A stretch of DNA of 57,478 nt from positions 1-57,478 of the forward strand of contig CAIVPR010000101.1 of assembly GCA_903907865.1 (NCBI GenBank), in the 5' to 3' direction. A program made the translations under genes and the position numbers. The notes beneath the pieces are model-generated. The model saw only the letters and a list, made by a program, of their open reading frames with translations, did no database searches and was not told where the DNA came from. The stretch's first letter is position 1. The number at the start of each line of letters is the position of its first letter. Source of the stretch: an uncultured Acidobacteriia bacterium (GTDB lineage: Bacteria > Acidobacteriota > Terriglobia > Bryobacterales > Bryobacteraceae). Shown in pieces: positions 16,631 to 24,805 of this stretch.

Positions 16631-17083
16631 CTATGGGAGTTGTGACAGCGATGTTCGGGTGCCCTCGGAGATAATAGCGGGCGGACACGGGTCCGACGGG
16701 GCTTTCGCGGGTCGTTTGACCGTCTGCGGCGAGGCCGGGGCGTTCCACCCGTGGCAGCGCTTGTATTTCAGCCCGGAGCCGCAAGGGCAAGGGGCGCTTC
16801 GCGGAACCACCGTGGTTTCGACAGGGGCGGACGGGGTTTCGGTGGTCGCGGCCGTTGGCCGGGGCTCCGCCGGTTGCGGCTCTTTGGCGCGATCCGCCCG
16901 CAGGCGGCGCAGTTCCGCGGTGGCGCGCAGCATCAGGCCCTGCGCCTGGCTGCGTTCCCGGAGCGTGTCGCATTGGCGCAGCGCCACCAGTGCGAAGAGG
17001 ATTTGATCCACAAGTGCGTCTTCGATGAGGCCGACGGGCCGCAGTTCGTCGTTCAATTGGCGGCGGAGTTCGATATCGGACAT
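16631..17083 (-). CDS. SEC-C zinc-binding motif protein
   Basis: 150 residues. The C-terminal half has the SEC-C motif APCPCGSGLKYKRCHG with zinc ligands Cys99, Cys101, Cys110 and His111, as found at the end of SecA. The N-terminal 65 residues are helical; residues about 66-95 are a proline/alanine/threonine-rich linker. Stand-alone SEC-C proteins are thought to bind ribosomes or SecB; the function of this one is unknown. The ATG at 17083 is chosen over 17122 because GGAAAGGAAG lies just upstream and the extension has no domain. Confidence 0.78.
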   Translation of the reverse strand: MSDIELRRQLNDELRPVGLIEDALVDQILFALVALRQCDTLRERSQAQGLMLRATAELRRLRADRAKEPQPAEPRPTAATTETPSAPVETTVVPRSAPCPCGSGLKYKRCHGWNAPASPQTVKRPAKAPSDPCPPAIISEGTRTSLSQLP

Positions 17084-17187
17084 AGGCTTCCTTTCCGGTT
17101 TCGAGAGTACTCCGGGACGCAAGCGTTTCCGCCCAAGTTTTGGGACGCCGTGTTGAATCTAAAGGAAATAGAAATTTCGATCCGGTG

Positions 17188-18144
17188 TCACCGTATGTCG
17201 CCGAAGTGGGCGTTTGCCGGTTCTGCGGCCTCGTCCAAGTACTGGATGACCCAGCCGGGGCCGAGTGCCGGTTGCTTCCACGAACGCAGTGCCCACACGA
17301 TCCGCTTGTCCGGCGAAATCTCGACCGCTTGGACAGGCGCGCGGCTATCGTCGGCGTTGGCCGGGGCGGGCGCGTTGATGGCGAGCAGCGTGTTGCCGTT
17401 CTTCAGCCGTGTTGCGACGCACCACTTTGGGAGCACGTAGTCCGGCGCGTCCTTCGGCGTGAATTCCCAGACGGTTTTGCCGTGCGGGTCCAATTCGCGA
17501 ACGAACATGTCGAAGCTCGCCACCAGCGTGTTCCCGTTGCGCAGCCGCTGCACCGACCAGGGCCGTGCCACCGCCGCCGACCAGACTTCCTTGCCGGACC
17601 TGTCCAGTTCGCTCACCTTGTTCAGGTCCGTCCGGGCCAGCAGCAGGGTACCCGCGTCGGTCAGGACGGCACGCCGTGTTTGTAGGTGCATGCCGTCCAC
17701 CTTGCCGACCGGAATCTCGAACAGCCGCTCAACCTTGCCGGTCGACTTGCTGGCCAGCAGGACGTCCGCCGTGCCTTTTTCGCAGTTCTGGACAAACAGG
17801 ATCTTGTCGGGGCCGATGGGTTTGGCCGTGTGGACCTCGCATTTCGGCGGCGCGGGGTAGTTCCAGATAACCTGCTTGTCGGGGGCGATCTCCTTGACGC
17901 CCCCCATGTAGGCGAGCACGAAGTTGCCATTGGGCAGGATCACGGCGTCCTGGACATGGCCATGGGCGCCGGGCACGCGGTCCGACCAGACGACGCTTCC
18001 GTTGCGGACGAGGAAAAGTGCGTCGTCCAGTTGGCTGGTGAAAAGGAAGTCGTGGTGCCGGATGCCGTCTCCGGGAAGGGAGGCGGGGGCCTGTCCCAAC
18101 GCGAGGGCGAGGGTGGTGAGGGTGAGGAGGACGGTGTTTCTCAT
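17188..18144 (-). CDS. Secreted PQQ-like beta-propeller protein
   Basis: 318 residues with a signal peptide (MRNTVLLTLTTLALALGQ) and then repeated blades each carrying a V-x-E-x-x-x-x-G-K-x-x-W-type motif: KEIAPDKQVIWNY, SELDRSGKEVWSA, RELDPHGKTVWEF, VEISPDKRIVWAL. These repeats are typical of PQQ-like or arylsulfotransferase-like propellers. No catalytic residues can be assigned, so it may be a binding or scaffold protein in the periplasm or outside. The start at 18144 keeps the signal peptide at the N-terminus; a longer frame begins at 18183. Confidence 0.75.
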   Translation of the reverse strand: MRNTVLLTLTTLALALGQAPASLPGDGIRHHDFLFTSQLDDALFLVRNGSVVWSDRVPGAHGHVQDAVILPNGNFVLAYMGGVKEIAPDKQVIWNYPAPPKCEVHTAKPIGPDKILFVQNCEKGTADVLLASKSTGKVERLFEIPVGKVDGMHLQTRRAVLTDAGTLLLARTDLNKVSELDRSGKEVWSAAVARPWSVQRLRNGNTLVASFDMFVRELDPHGKTVWEFTPKDAPDYVLPKWCVATRLKNGNTLLAINAPAPANADDSRAPVQAVEISPDKRIVWALRSWKQPALGPGWVIQYLDEAAEPANAHFGDIR

Positions 18145-18244
18145 GGGCTGCGTGGACCTTGTTTGGGCGGGTTGGAGCTTCAATTCTGTAGTATGCGGTG
18201 GGGTGTGGTCAAGCGTGGCACGCGATCATCTGGTGAGCGAGGGT

Positions 18245-18667
18245 TCAGGTGCCATCACCGCGCGGATTGGCGGTCCTGGACAGGAGAACCAAGCCGAGGA
18301 TGCCACCCATCGCGGGCAGGAGCAGCGATCCAAGGTACGCCAAGATCACGACCTGCCGAACAGATTCGGAGTCCGTCTTCATTACGAGCCAAATCGGGAA
18401 CAGCAGCCCTTCCAGCGCTCCTCCCGCCGCGAACCCGCAAACCGCGAACATCCAGGCACGATAACCCTTAGCGCTAGCGACGGGAATGAGGCCAAAGGCG
18501 GCCCCCAGTCCGTGCGCGATGGCAAGCATGGGCACATAGGCGGCAATGGTCGGAAGAATCGGTGTCCGGTCATTCATGCCCTGCGAGCCAATCAGGACAA
18601 ATATGGACAAACCCGTGCCAGCAGCCGCAGCCAGCACAATGCCGAGGATTGTCCAGAACAGCATCAT
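18245..18667 (-). CDS. Small four-helix membrane protein, unknown
   Basis: 140 residues with four predicted membrane helices (about 4-24, 39-60, 70-93 and 110-131, in segments such as FWTILGIVLAAAAGTGLSIF and LAYLGSLLLPAMGGILGLVLL). No family is recognised. The start is the first of two adjacent ATGs at 18667, behind AGAGGA. It is monocistronic in this view, divergent from the VapBC-like pair. Confidence 0.6.
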   Translation of the reverse strand: MMLFWTILGIVLAAAAGTGLSIFVLIGSQGMNDRTPILPTIAAYVPMLAIAHGLGAAFGLIPVASAKGYRAWMFAVCGFAAGGALEGLLFPIWLVMKTDSESVRQVVILAYLGSLLLPAMGGILGLVLLSRTANPRGDGT

Positions 18668-18778
18668 ATGTCCTCTTGAGCATAGCCCGGATACCCATGC
18701 GGGCACTGAGCGCACCGCCGAGCTATGTGAAGAATGTTAACGCCGCTGCCCACGCCGCAAAAGTTGGCCCGCCCCCCA

Positions 18779-18807
18779 TTGATTGCGTTGCCGAGCCGGG
18801 CTATACT
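18779..18807 (+). promoter_or_regulatory. Promoter of the vapBC-like pair, predicted leaderless
   Basis: TTGATT (18779-18784), a 17-bp spacer and TATACT (18802-18807). Transcription would start about seven bases further on, at the A of the antitoxin ATG (18814), so the mRNA would have no leader. No Shine-Dalgarno lies before this ATG. Confidence 0.6.
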
Positions 18808-18813
18808 TGCCGT

Positions 18814-19083
18814 ATGGCGATCCTATTGGAACTTCCGCCCACACTCGAAGGCACCCTGCAAAGACAAGCAGAATTCCGAGGCGTGCCTGTCGCCCAGTTC
18901 ACTGCCAAGTGGATCGAACAACACTTTCCCGCAGCCCAACCCCGAACTCTCACCGCCGAACAGATCGAGGAACGGTTCCAGCGTGGCATGAAAATCGTAA
19001 AGGCCTGCCAAGCCCTTCCCCGGTTGGACGGGCGTACAGCCGACGAGATCATTGGGTATGACAGCTACGGACTCCCTGCGTAA
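18814..19083 (+). CDS. VapB-like antitoxin
   Basis: 89 residues. The N-terminal segment (LLELPPTLEGTLQRQAEFRG, then VPVAQFTAKWIEQH) looks like a short ribbon-helix-helix-type DNA-binding domain. The C-terminus ending in DEIIGYDSYGLPA is the tail typical of antitoxins paired with PIN toxins. It would bind and neutralise the PIN nuclease encoded four bases downstream and repress the shared promoter. A longer frame reaches to 18562 but crosses the promoter, so it is rejected. Confidence 0.75.
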   Translation: MAILLELPPTLEGTLQRQAEFRGVPVAQFTAKWIEQHFPAAQPRTLTAEQIEERFQRGMKIVKACQALPRLDGRTADEIIGYDSYGLPA

Positions 19084-19087
19084 ATAA

Positions 19088-19486
19088 ATGGTCGTCGATT
19101 CCTCGGCCCCCGTCGCGATACTGATTGAGGAGCCAGGCTGGGCCGTCTATGCCCAGTTGATCAAGAATTCACGTTCCAGCAAAATCAGCGCGCCATCCCT
19201 CTTGGAGGCGTCCATCGTCATGCGGCGCGAGAAGGGCGTTGCGGGTATCAGGGCCCTGCGGTTGTTCATTGATACCTTCGAGATCCAAGTCGAACCCTTT
19301 ACCGAGGAGGACGCGGAAACTGCAATCAACGCCTACAGTCGCTACGGCAAGGGAATGGGGCATCCGGCGCAGTTGAATATCCTCGACACTTGCTCGTATG
19401 CCCTCGCCGCCCGCCTCAACGAACCTCTGCTCTTCAAGGGCAACGACTTTTCGCGCACGGACCTGATCCCTGCTGCGGAAACCTGA
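19088..19486 (+). CDS. VapC-like PIN domain ribonuclease toxin
   Basis: 132 residues, the usual VapC size. The acidic quartet is in place: Asp4 (VVDSSA), Glu40 (PSLLEAS), Asp100 (LNILDTCSYALA) and Asp120 (LFKGNDFSRTD). These residues bind Mg2+ for RNA cleavage. The last strand LLFKGNDFSRTDLIPA is characteristic. It follows the antitoxin gene by four bases. Nothing looks broken, so the module is probably functional. Confidence 0.85.
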   Translation: MVVDSSAPVAILIEEPGWAVYAQLIKNSRSSKISAPSLLEASIVMRREKGVAGIRALRLFIDTFEIQVEPFTEEDAETAINAYSRYGKGMGHPAQLNILDTCSYALAARLNEPLLFKGNDFSRTDLIPAAET

Positions 19487-19514
19487 TCCGCCCCCCATGC
19501 TATCCTAAATCTTT

Positions 19515-19691
19515 CTGGTAGAGGTGCGGCGGCTAAGACCGGGCGCGGGCAATTCCTTCGATTCAAGGGACCCGTCCGGGAGGAGCCTTCCGCCGAAGCT
19601 GGCTCGGGCGGATCGGCCCGGTCGGTTGGGGGCGAGGGTTAAATCCCCGCCACTGTCATCCGGGCGCAAGCCCCGGGTGGAGCGCTAACCG
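19515..19691 (+). ncRNA. Lysine riboswitch (L-box)
   Basis: The conserved blocks occur in order: GGTAGAGGTGC (P1 5' side, about 19517-19527), AAGA after a short stem, CCGCCGAAGC (19590-19599), CACTGTCATC (19651-19660) and GGAGCGCTAACC closing P1 (19679-19690). The lysine-binding core of the class has these same blocks. It lies about 80 bases before dapE, the first gene of a complete lysine-pathway operon. No T-run terminator follows, so control at translation initiation is more likely than attenuation (inference). The aptamer is unusually GC-rich. Confidence 0.9.
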
Positions 19692-19771
19692 GATTGTGCC
19701 GCGAACGGGGCAGCCCGCCCTACCCGCGTCCCCATCCCCTCCGCGTCTCCGCCCATAGCAGGTACAAGACT

Positions 19772-20794
19772 ATGGACGTTTTCCAACTGACGCGCGAACT
19801 GATCGACATCCCCTCAGTTACCCCCGAGGAAGCCGAAGTCGGTGCCTACCTGTACGACTACCTCCGCCGCCTTGCCGCCGACTACGACGGTTGCGTGGAG
19901 AAAACCGAGGTCGAGCCCAACCGCTGGAACGTCTTCGCCTGTTTCGGCGAGCCCGTCGTCACCCTGTCCACCCACATGGACACCGTCCCGCCCTTCATCG
20001 CGTCGCGCGAGGACGACGAATTCATCTGGGGCAGGGGAGCCTGCGACACCAAGGGCATCATCGCCTCCATGCTGACCGCGGCCGAGCGCCTGCTCGAAGC
20101 CGGTACCCGCAATATCGGGCTGCTGTTCGTGGTCGGCGAGGAGCGCAACAGCGCAGGGGCCTACCATGCCGCAGCCAATCCGCGCGGGTCGAAGTACATC
20201 ATCAACGGAGAGCCCAGCGAGAACAAACTAGCGCTCGGGAGCAAGGGCGCGCTGCGCTACGAACTCGTCGCGCACGGCAAAATGGCGCACTCGGCGTATC
20301 CCGAACTGGGCGAATCGGCCATCGAAAACCTCTTGGACGCCATCCACGCCGTCCGCAAGGTGCCGCTGCCGGTGGACGACGTCCTCGGACCCAGCACCCT
20401 GAACATCGGCACAATCCGCGGCGGCCGCGCGCCGAACGTGATCCCCGACGAGGCGCGCGCCGAGATCTTCATCCGCCTGGTCTGCGACTCGGCCCCCACC
20501 CGCAAGGCGCTGGAGGAAGCCGTGAAGGCTGCGACGGGAGACAAGGTCGACCTGAATTTCGTGCTGGAAATCCCGGCACTGCGGCTGACGGCGGTCGAGG
20601 GCTTGCCCACCTCCGTAGTGGCCTACACAACCGACATTCCCGCATTCGGCGGCAAGTGGGGCCAGCCCTTGCTGTTCGGACCCGGAACCATCCACGTCGC
20701 GCACACGCTCCAGGAGCGCGTGCCGAAGAGGGAACTCCTCGACGCAGTGGAAATCTACCAAAAGCTGGTCAGGCAATTACAGGCATATGAATAA
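19772..20794 (+). CDS. dapE: N-succinyl-diaminopimelate desuccinylase-like M20 peptidase
   Basis: 340 residues of the M20 metallopeptidase family. Metal ligands and catalytic residues are in order: His68 (STHMDTVPPF), Asp92 (GACDTKG), Glu123-Glu124 (VGEERN), GEPSE, and a late His in TIHVAHT. The middle insertion is the dimerisation domain. In this operon, with dapD present, it would remove succinate from N-succinyl-LL-diaminopimelate. M20 proteins are hard to tell apart, and ArgE-like activity is possible. The ATG at 19772 is used because an upstream frame runs through the riboswitch. It overlaps asd by 8 bases. Confidence 0.85.
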   Translation: MDVFQLTRELIDIPSVTPEEAEVGAYLYDYLRRLAADYDGCVEKTEVEPNRWNVFACFGEPVVTLSTHMDTVPPFIASREDDEFIWGRGACDTKGIIASMLTAAERLLEAGTRNIGLLFVVGEERNSAGAYHAAANPRGSKYIINGEPSENKLALGSKGALRYELVAHGKMAHSAYPELGESAIENLLDAIHAVRKVPLPVDDVLGPSTLNIGTIRGGRAPNVIPDEARAEIFIRLVCDSAPTRKALEEAVKAATGDKVDLNFVLEIPALRLTAVEGLPTSVVAYTTDIPAFGGKWGQPLLFGPGTIHVAHTLQERVPKRELLDAVEIYQKLVRQLQAYE

Positions 20795-21833
20795 GATAGA
20801 CGTCGGCATCCTCGGCGCCACCGGCATGGTGGGCCAGCATTTCATCAAGTTCCTCGACGGGCATCCGTTGTTCAAAACCGCGTGGTTGGGCGCGAGCGAG
20901 CGCTCGGCCGGCAAGCGCTACAGCCATGCTGCCAAATGGCATCTGGGCGGAGTGACGCCGGAAGCCGTCGCGGGCCTCACCGTGGAAGAAGCCAAGCCGG
21001 GTAACGCTCCCAAGCTGCTGTTTTCGGCCATGGACGCTTCCGTCGCCACCGAAATCGAGCAGGCCTTCGCCGCCGCCGGACACATCGTGGTATCGAACTC
21101 GAAGAACCACCGCATGGACGCCGATGTGCCCCTCTTGGTGCCGGAAATCAACGCCGACCACCTCATGCTGATCCCAGGCCAGCGCGAAAAGCGCGGCTGG
21201 AAGGGTGCCATCGCCACCAACCCGAACTGCTCCACCGTCGTCCTGACGATGGGCCTCGCGCCGTTGCGCCAGTTCGGCATCACCCGCGTCGTCGTCACCA
21301 CCATGCAGGCCGTTTCGGGCGCGGGCTATCCCGGCGTCCCGTCCATGGACATCCTCGGCAACGTCGTCCCGCACATCGGCGGCGAAGAAGAGAAGATGCA
21401 GCAGGAAACCCAGAAGATCATGGGCGACTATGTCGACGGTCGCGTGGAACCCTTGGCCGCCAAGGTCAGCGCGCACTGCAACCGCGTCGCCGTGATCGAC
21501 GGCCACCTGGTAACGATCTCCGTCGAACTGGCGTCGAAGCCCACCGAGGCCGATATCCGGCACGCCTTCGATACCTTCCGGGCTGTCCCGCAGGAACGCA
21601 ACCTGCCGAGCGCGCCCAAGTTCCCGGTGCAGTACATGCCGGAGGCCGACCGTCCGCAACCCCGCAAGGACGTGGAACGGGAGCGCGGCATGGCGGCGTT
21701 CATCGGCCGGCTCCGTCCTTGCCCGGTCTTCGACTGGAAGTTCGTGGCGCTGGGTCACAACACGGTCCGGGGAGCGGCGGGCGCAGCGGTTTTGAATGCC
21801 GAACTGATGCAGTCCGAGGGGTTGCTCGACTAG
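20787..21833 (+). CDS. asd: Aspartate-semialdehyde dehydrogenase
   Basis: 348 residues. The N-terminal Rossmann loop GILGATGMVGQ binds NADP, and the catalytic cysteine is Cys148 in ATNPNCSTVV, with the later motif AVSGAGYPG. It resembles the archaeal/fungal-type Asd subgroup more than the E. coli form (inference from the GAGYPGV and GGEEEKM motifs). It reduces aspartyl phosphate to the semialdehyde, the branch point to lysine/DAP and to threonine/methionine. It overlaps dapE by 8 bases and is followed by lysC two bases after its stop. Confidence 0.93.
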   Translation: MNKIDVGILGATGMVGQHFIKFLDGHPLFKTAWLGASERSAGKRYSHAAKWHLGGVTPEAVAGLTVEEAKPGNAPKLLFSAMDASVATEIEQAFAAAGHIVVSNSKNHRMDADVPLLVPEINADHLMLIPGQREKRGWKGAIATNPNCSTVVLTMGLAPLRQFGITRVVVTTMQAVSGAGYPGVPSMDILGNVVPHIGGEEEKMQQETQKIMGDYVDGRVEPLAAKVSAHCNRVAVIDGHLVTISVELASKPTEADIRHAFDTFRAVPQERNLPSAPKFPVQYMPEADRPQPRKDVERERGMAAFIGRLRPCPVFDWKFVALGHNTVRGAAGAAVLNAELMQSEGLLD

Positions 21834-21835
21834 CC

Positions 21836-23206
21836 ATGATCGTCATGAAGTTTGGCGGAACCTCCGTTGAATCCGCCCAGGCAATCGAGCGCGTCGCCGG
21901 AATCGTCAAGGCGCGCCAAGGTCGGAGGCCCGTCGTCGTGGTTTCGGCGATGGGCAAGACCACCAACAAGCTGCTGGCGATCGCGAATGCCGCGATCGCC
22001 GGCCAGCGCGACGAGTACATCCGCCAGCTTCACGATTTGCGAGACTTCCATTCGCGTGAGGCTCGGCTGGTTACACCGCTCGCCGAGCGGGCGGTACTCG
22101 ACATGGTGCTCGACGAGCACTTTCAGGAACTCACGGAACTTGTTAAGGGGATTGCGGTTATCGGCGAGCTCACGCCCCGTTCCATCGATGCGATCTCCAG
22201 CTACGGCGAACGCCTTTCGAGCTACGTGGTGGCCTTGGCGTTCAACCATTTCGGACTCCCGGCGGTGCACGTGGATTCCCGGAAGGTGATCGTGACCGAC
22301 CACCGGCACACCCAGGCGGCCCCGCTCTACGCCGAGACCTACCGGCGTTTGGAGGAGACGGTCGCGCCGCTCGCCGCTGAAAAAGTTGTCGTGATGGGCG
22401 GTTTCATCGGGTCCACCGAGGACGGCGTCACGTCGACGTTGGGCCGCGGCGGGTCGGATTTCACCGCGTCGATTGTGGGCGCGGGCATCCGGGCCGAGGA
22501 GATCCAGATCTGGACCGACGTCGACGGCATGCTGACGGCGGACCCGACGGTCTACCCGGGCGGTCATCGGGTCAAGACGATTTCGTTCGCCGAGGCCGCG
22601 GAACTGGCGTATTTCGGGGCCAAGGTGCTGCATCCGGCGACGGTGATTCCGGCCGTCGAGCGCGACATCCCGGTTCTGATCCTGAATTCGCGGCGACCGG
22701 AAGTGCCCGGAACGCGGATCTCGCGCGACACCGTGCCGTCGAAGAACCCGGTGAAATCGATCGCCTGCAAGAAGAAGATCACGCTGGTGAACATCACGTC
22801 GAGCCGTATGTTCATGGCGCACGGCTTCCTGCGGCGAATTTTCGAGGTGTTCGACCGGCACGAAACGTCGGTGGACATGCTGGCCACGAGCGAGGTGAGC
22901 GTTTCGCTGACCGTCGACAATCCGGCGCGGCTGGACGCGGTGCGCTTGGAACTGGAAGAATTTGCCGAGGTTTCGACCGAGCCCGGACAGGCGATCGTGT
23001 GCCTCGTGGGCGAGAACATCCGGTATACGCCGGGCGTGGCGGCCGGAGTGTTCGGGGCGTTGGGCGGGATCAACGTGCGGATGGTTTCCCAGGGCGCGTC
23101 GTTACTGAATCTGGGGTTCGTGGTGGACGAGAAGGATCTGGCCGCGACGGTGGAAGCGCTGCACAGCCGCTTCTTCGCGGAACTGGACCCGGCGGTGTTT
23201 GACTAG
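21836..23206 (+). CDS. lysC: Aspartate kinase with two ACT domains
   Basis: 456 residues. The kinase domain begins with MKFGGTSVESA (residues 4-14) and has FIGSTEDGVTSTLGRGGSDF and the WTDVDGMLTADP motif. Two C-terminal ACT-type segments (about 310-375 and 385-450, including INVRMVSQGASLLNLGF) are the usual site of feedback inhibition by lysine or threonine. It makes aspartyl phosphate, the first committed step. The start ATG at 21836 lies just after the asd stop; a longer frame reaching back into asd is not real. Regulation is therefore likely at two levels: riboswitch and allostery. Confidence 0.94.
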   Translation: MIVMKFGGTSVESAQAIERVAGIVKARQGRRPVVVVSAMGKTTNKLLAIANAAIAGQRDEYIRQLHDLRDFHSREARLVTPLAERAVLDMVLDEHFQELTELVKGIAVIGELTPRSIDAISSYGERLSSYVVALAFNHFGLPAVHVDSRKVIVTDHRHTQAAPLYAETYRRLEETVAPLAAEKVVVMGGFIGSTEDGVTSTLGRGGSDFTASIVGAGIRAEEIQIWTDVDGMLTADPTVYPGGHRVKTISFAEAAELAYFGAKVLHPATVIPAVERDIPVLILNSRRPEVPGTRISRDTVPSKNPVKSIACKKKITLVNITSSRMFMAHGFLRRIFEVFDRHETSVDMLATSEVSVSLTVDNPARLDAVRLELEEFAEVSTEPGQAIVCLVGENIRYTPGVAAGVFGALGGINVRMVSQGASLLNLGFVVDEKDLAATVEALHSRFFAELDPAVFD

Positions 23207-23229
23207 GTCGGCTGAATGAGGATCTCCCT

Positions 23230-23916
23230 ATGAAAATCGCCATAGTCGGCTACGGCAAGATGGGCAAGATGATCGAACGCATCGCCCTCGAACGCGGCCA
23301 CGAAATCGGCCTGCGCCTCGACGAGTTCAACAACTCCAACTTCGAAGGCATCACGGCGGAAAACTTTGCGGGAATCGACGCCGCCATCGACTTCTCCGTG
23401 CCCCACGCCGCCGTCGGCAACATCGAGCGGATTTCGGCGCTCGGCGTCAATCAGGTCGTCGGCACAACGGGCTGGACCAACCAGATGGACCATGTCCGCC
23501 AGGTCGTCGAAAGCAACAAGGTCGGCCTGGTCTGGAGCCCGAACTACTCGGTGGGCGTCAACGCCTTCTTCCGCATCGTCGCCGAAGCCGCGAAACTGCT
23601 CTCGGCCAAACCGGAATACGAGGCCTGGGCATGGGAGATCCACCATTCTGCGAAGAAGGACGCGCCGTCGGGGACGCTCCTGAAGCTGGTCGACGAAATG
23701 CGCAAGGCCTGCTACGACCGACATGTCGACGTCGGGTCCAACCGCGCCGGAACCATTGCCGGAACGCACGAGATCGGCTTTGATTCTGCCGCCGACACCA
23801 TCACTTTGAGGCACACCGCCCGCAGTCGGGACGGATTCGCACTGGGCGCGGTGAAGGCCGCCGAGTGGATTGCGGGCAAGCAGGGCTTTCACGAGTTCGG
23901 CGACATCATTTTCTAG
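23230..23916 (+). CDS. dapB: 4-hydroxy-tetrahydrodipicolinate reductase
   Basis: 228 residues, shorter than the roughly 270-residue E. coli enzyme. The N-terminal nucleotide loop is VGYGKMGK (residues 6-13), then VGTTGW and the catalytic/substrate motif EIHHSAKKDAPSGT with His138-His139. It reduces hydroxy-tetrahydrodipicolinate with NAD(P)H in the diaminopimelate pathway. The trimmed length is like that of other short DapB forms and nothing essential seems missing. The dapA ribosome-binding site overlaps its stop codon. Confidence 0.92.
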   Translation: MKIAIVGYGKMGKMIERIALERGHEIGLRLDEFNNSNFEGITAENFAGIDAAIDFSVPHAAVGNIERISALGVNQVVGTTGWTNQMDHVRQVVESNKVGLVWSPNYSVGVNAFFRIVAEAAKLLSAKPEYEAWAWEIHHSAKKDAPSGTLLKLVDEMRKACYDRHVDVGSNRAGTIAGTHEIGFDSAADTITLRHTARSRDGFALGAVKAAEWIAGKQGFHEFGDIIF

Positions 23917-23923
23917 GAGGTGG
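23915..23923 (+). promoter_or_regulatory. Very strong Shine-Dalgarno for dapA
   Basis: AGGAGGTGG overlaps the dapB stop codon and lies four bases before the dapA ATG at 23927. This decides that start over an upstream in-frame ATG at 23870. Confidence 0.7.
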
Positions 23924-23926
23924 TAC

Positions 23927-24802
23927 ATGTTTACTGGATGCGGAACAGCCTTGGTAACGCCGTTCAAGATGGACGGCAGTTTGGACGAATCGACTCTGCG
24001 CGCCTTGGTGCGTCGGCAGATCGACGCAGGAATTGATTTTCTGGTGCCCTGCGGCACCACGGGCGAGAGCCCCACGCTGTCGCGCCACGAGCACCTCACG
24101 GTAGTCGGTATCACCGTGGAAGAATCCGCCGGACGGACCCCCGTGGTGGCGGGCGCTGGCGGCTACAACACCCACGAGGTGGTGGAATTGGCCAAGGAGT
24201 GCGAGGCGCTGGGTGCCAACGGCCTCCTCTCGGTCTCCCCGTACTACAACAAGCCCACGCAGGAAGGCCTCTACCAACACTTCAAGGCCATCGCGGACGC
24301 CGTCGCGTTGCCCATCATCGTGTACAACATCCAAGGCCGCACCGGTGTGAACGTGGAGACCACGACCCTGAAGCGTCTCGCGGAATTGCCAAACATCGTG
24401 GGCGTCAAGGAAGCCTCCGGCAACATCTCGCAGATGGCCGACGTGGCGCACGAACTCCCCGAAGCTTTCGATATGCTCTCGGGCGACGATTCGATCACCA
24501 TCCCCCTGATTTCCCTCGGCGGTCGCGGCGTGATTTCCGTCGTTTCCAACGAGATCCCCGCCCAGATGACGCAGCTGGCCCGCCTCGCCAACCAGGGCGA
24601 CTACGCCGGAGCCCGCGCCATCCAGCGCCGTTGGCTGCCCCTGATGAAGGTGAATTTCGTCGAGGCCAACCCCGGACCGGCCAAGTGGGCCATGTACAAG
24701 ATGGGCCTTTTGGAGCCCTCGTACCGGTTGCCCATGGTGCCGCCGTCCGATGCCAGCAAGGCTCGGATCGAGCAGGTTCTCGCGGAAGTGGGGCTCGTCT
24801 AA
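23927..24802 (+). CDS. dapA: 4-hydroxy-tetrahydrodipicolinate synthase
   Basis: 291 residues, a TIM-barrel class I aldolase. The Schiff-base lysine is Lys161 (GVKEASGN) and the catalytic tyrosine Tyr133 (VYNIQGRTGVN), at the same numbers as in E. coli DapA. The pyruvate-binding GTTGESPTLS motif is at about residues 43-52. It condenses pyruvate with aspartate semialdehyde. The start at 23927 is set by AGGAGGTGG. Confidence 0.95.
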   Translation: MFTGCGTALVTPFKMDGSLDESTLRALVRRQIDAGIDFLVPCGTTGESPTLSRHEHLTVVGITVEESAGRTPVVAGAGGYNTHEVVELAKECEALGANGLLSVSPYYNKPTQEGLYQHFKAIADAVALPIIVYNIQGRTGVNVETTTLKRLAELPNIVGVKEASGNISQMADVAHELPEAFDMLSGDDSITIPLISLGGRGVISVVSNEIPAQMTQLARLANQGDYAGARAIQRRWLPLMKVNFVEANPGPAKWAMYKMGLLEPSYRLPMVPPSDASKARIEQVLAEVGLV

Positions 24803-24805
24803 CAG

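Noticed and set aside
19515-19691. Cobalamin riboswitch
   Set aside because: The region has GCCGAAGC-like blocks that can suggest this, but the order of blocks (GAGGTGC, CGCCGAAGC, CTGTC, GGAGCGCTA) is that of the lysine class, and the genes that follow are for lysine.
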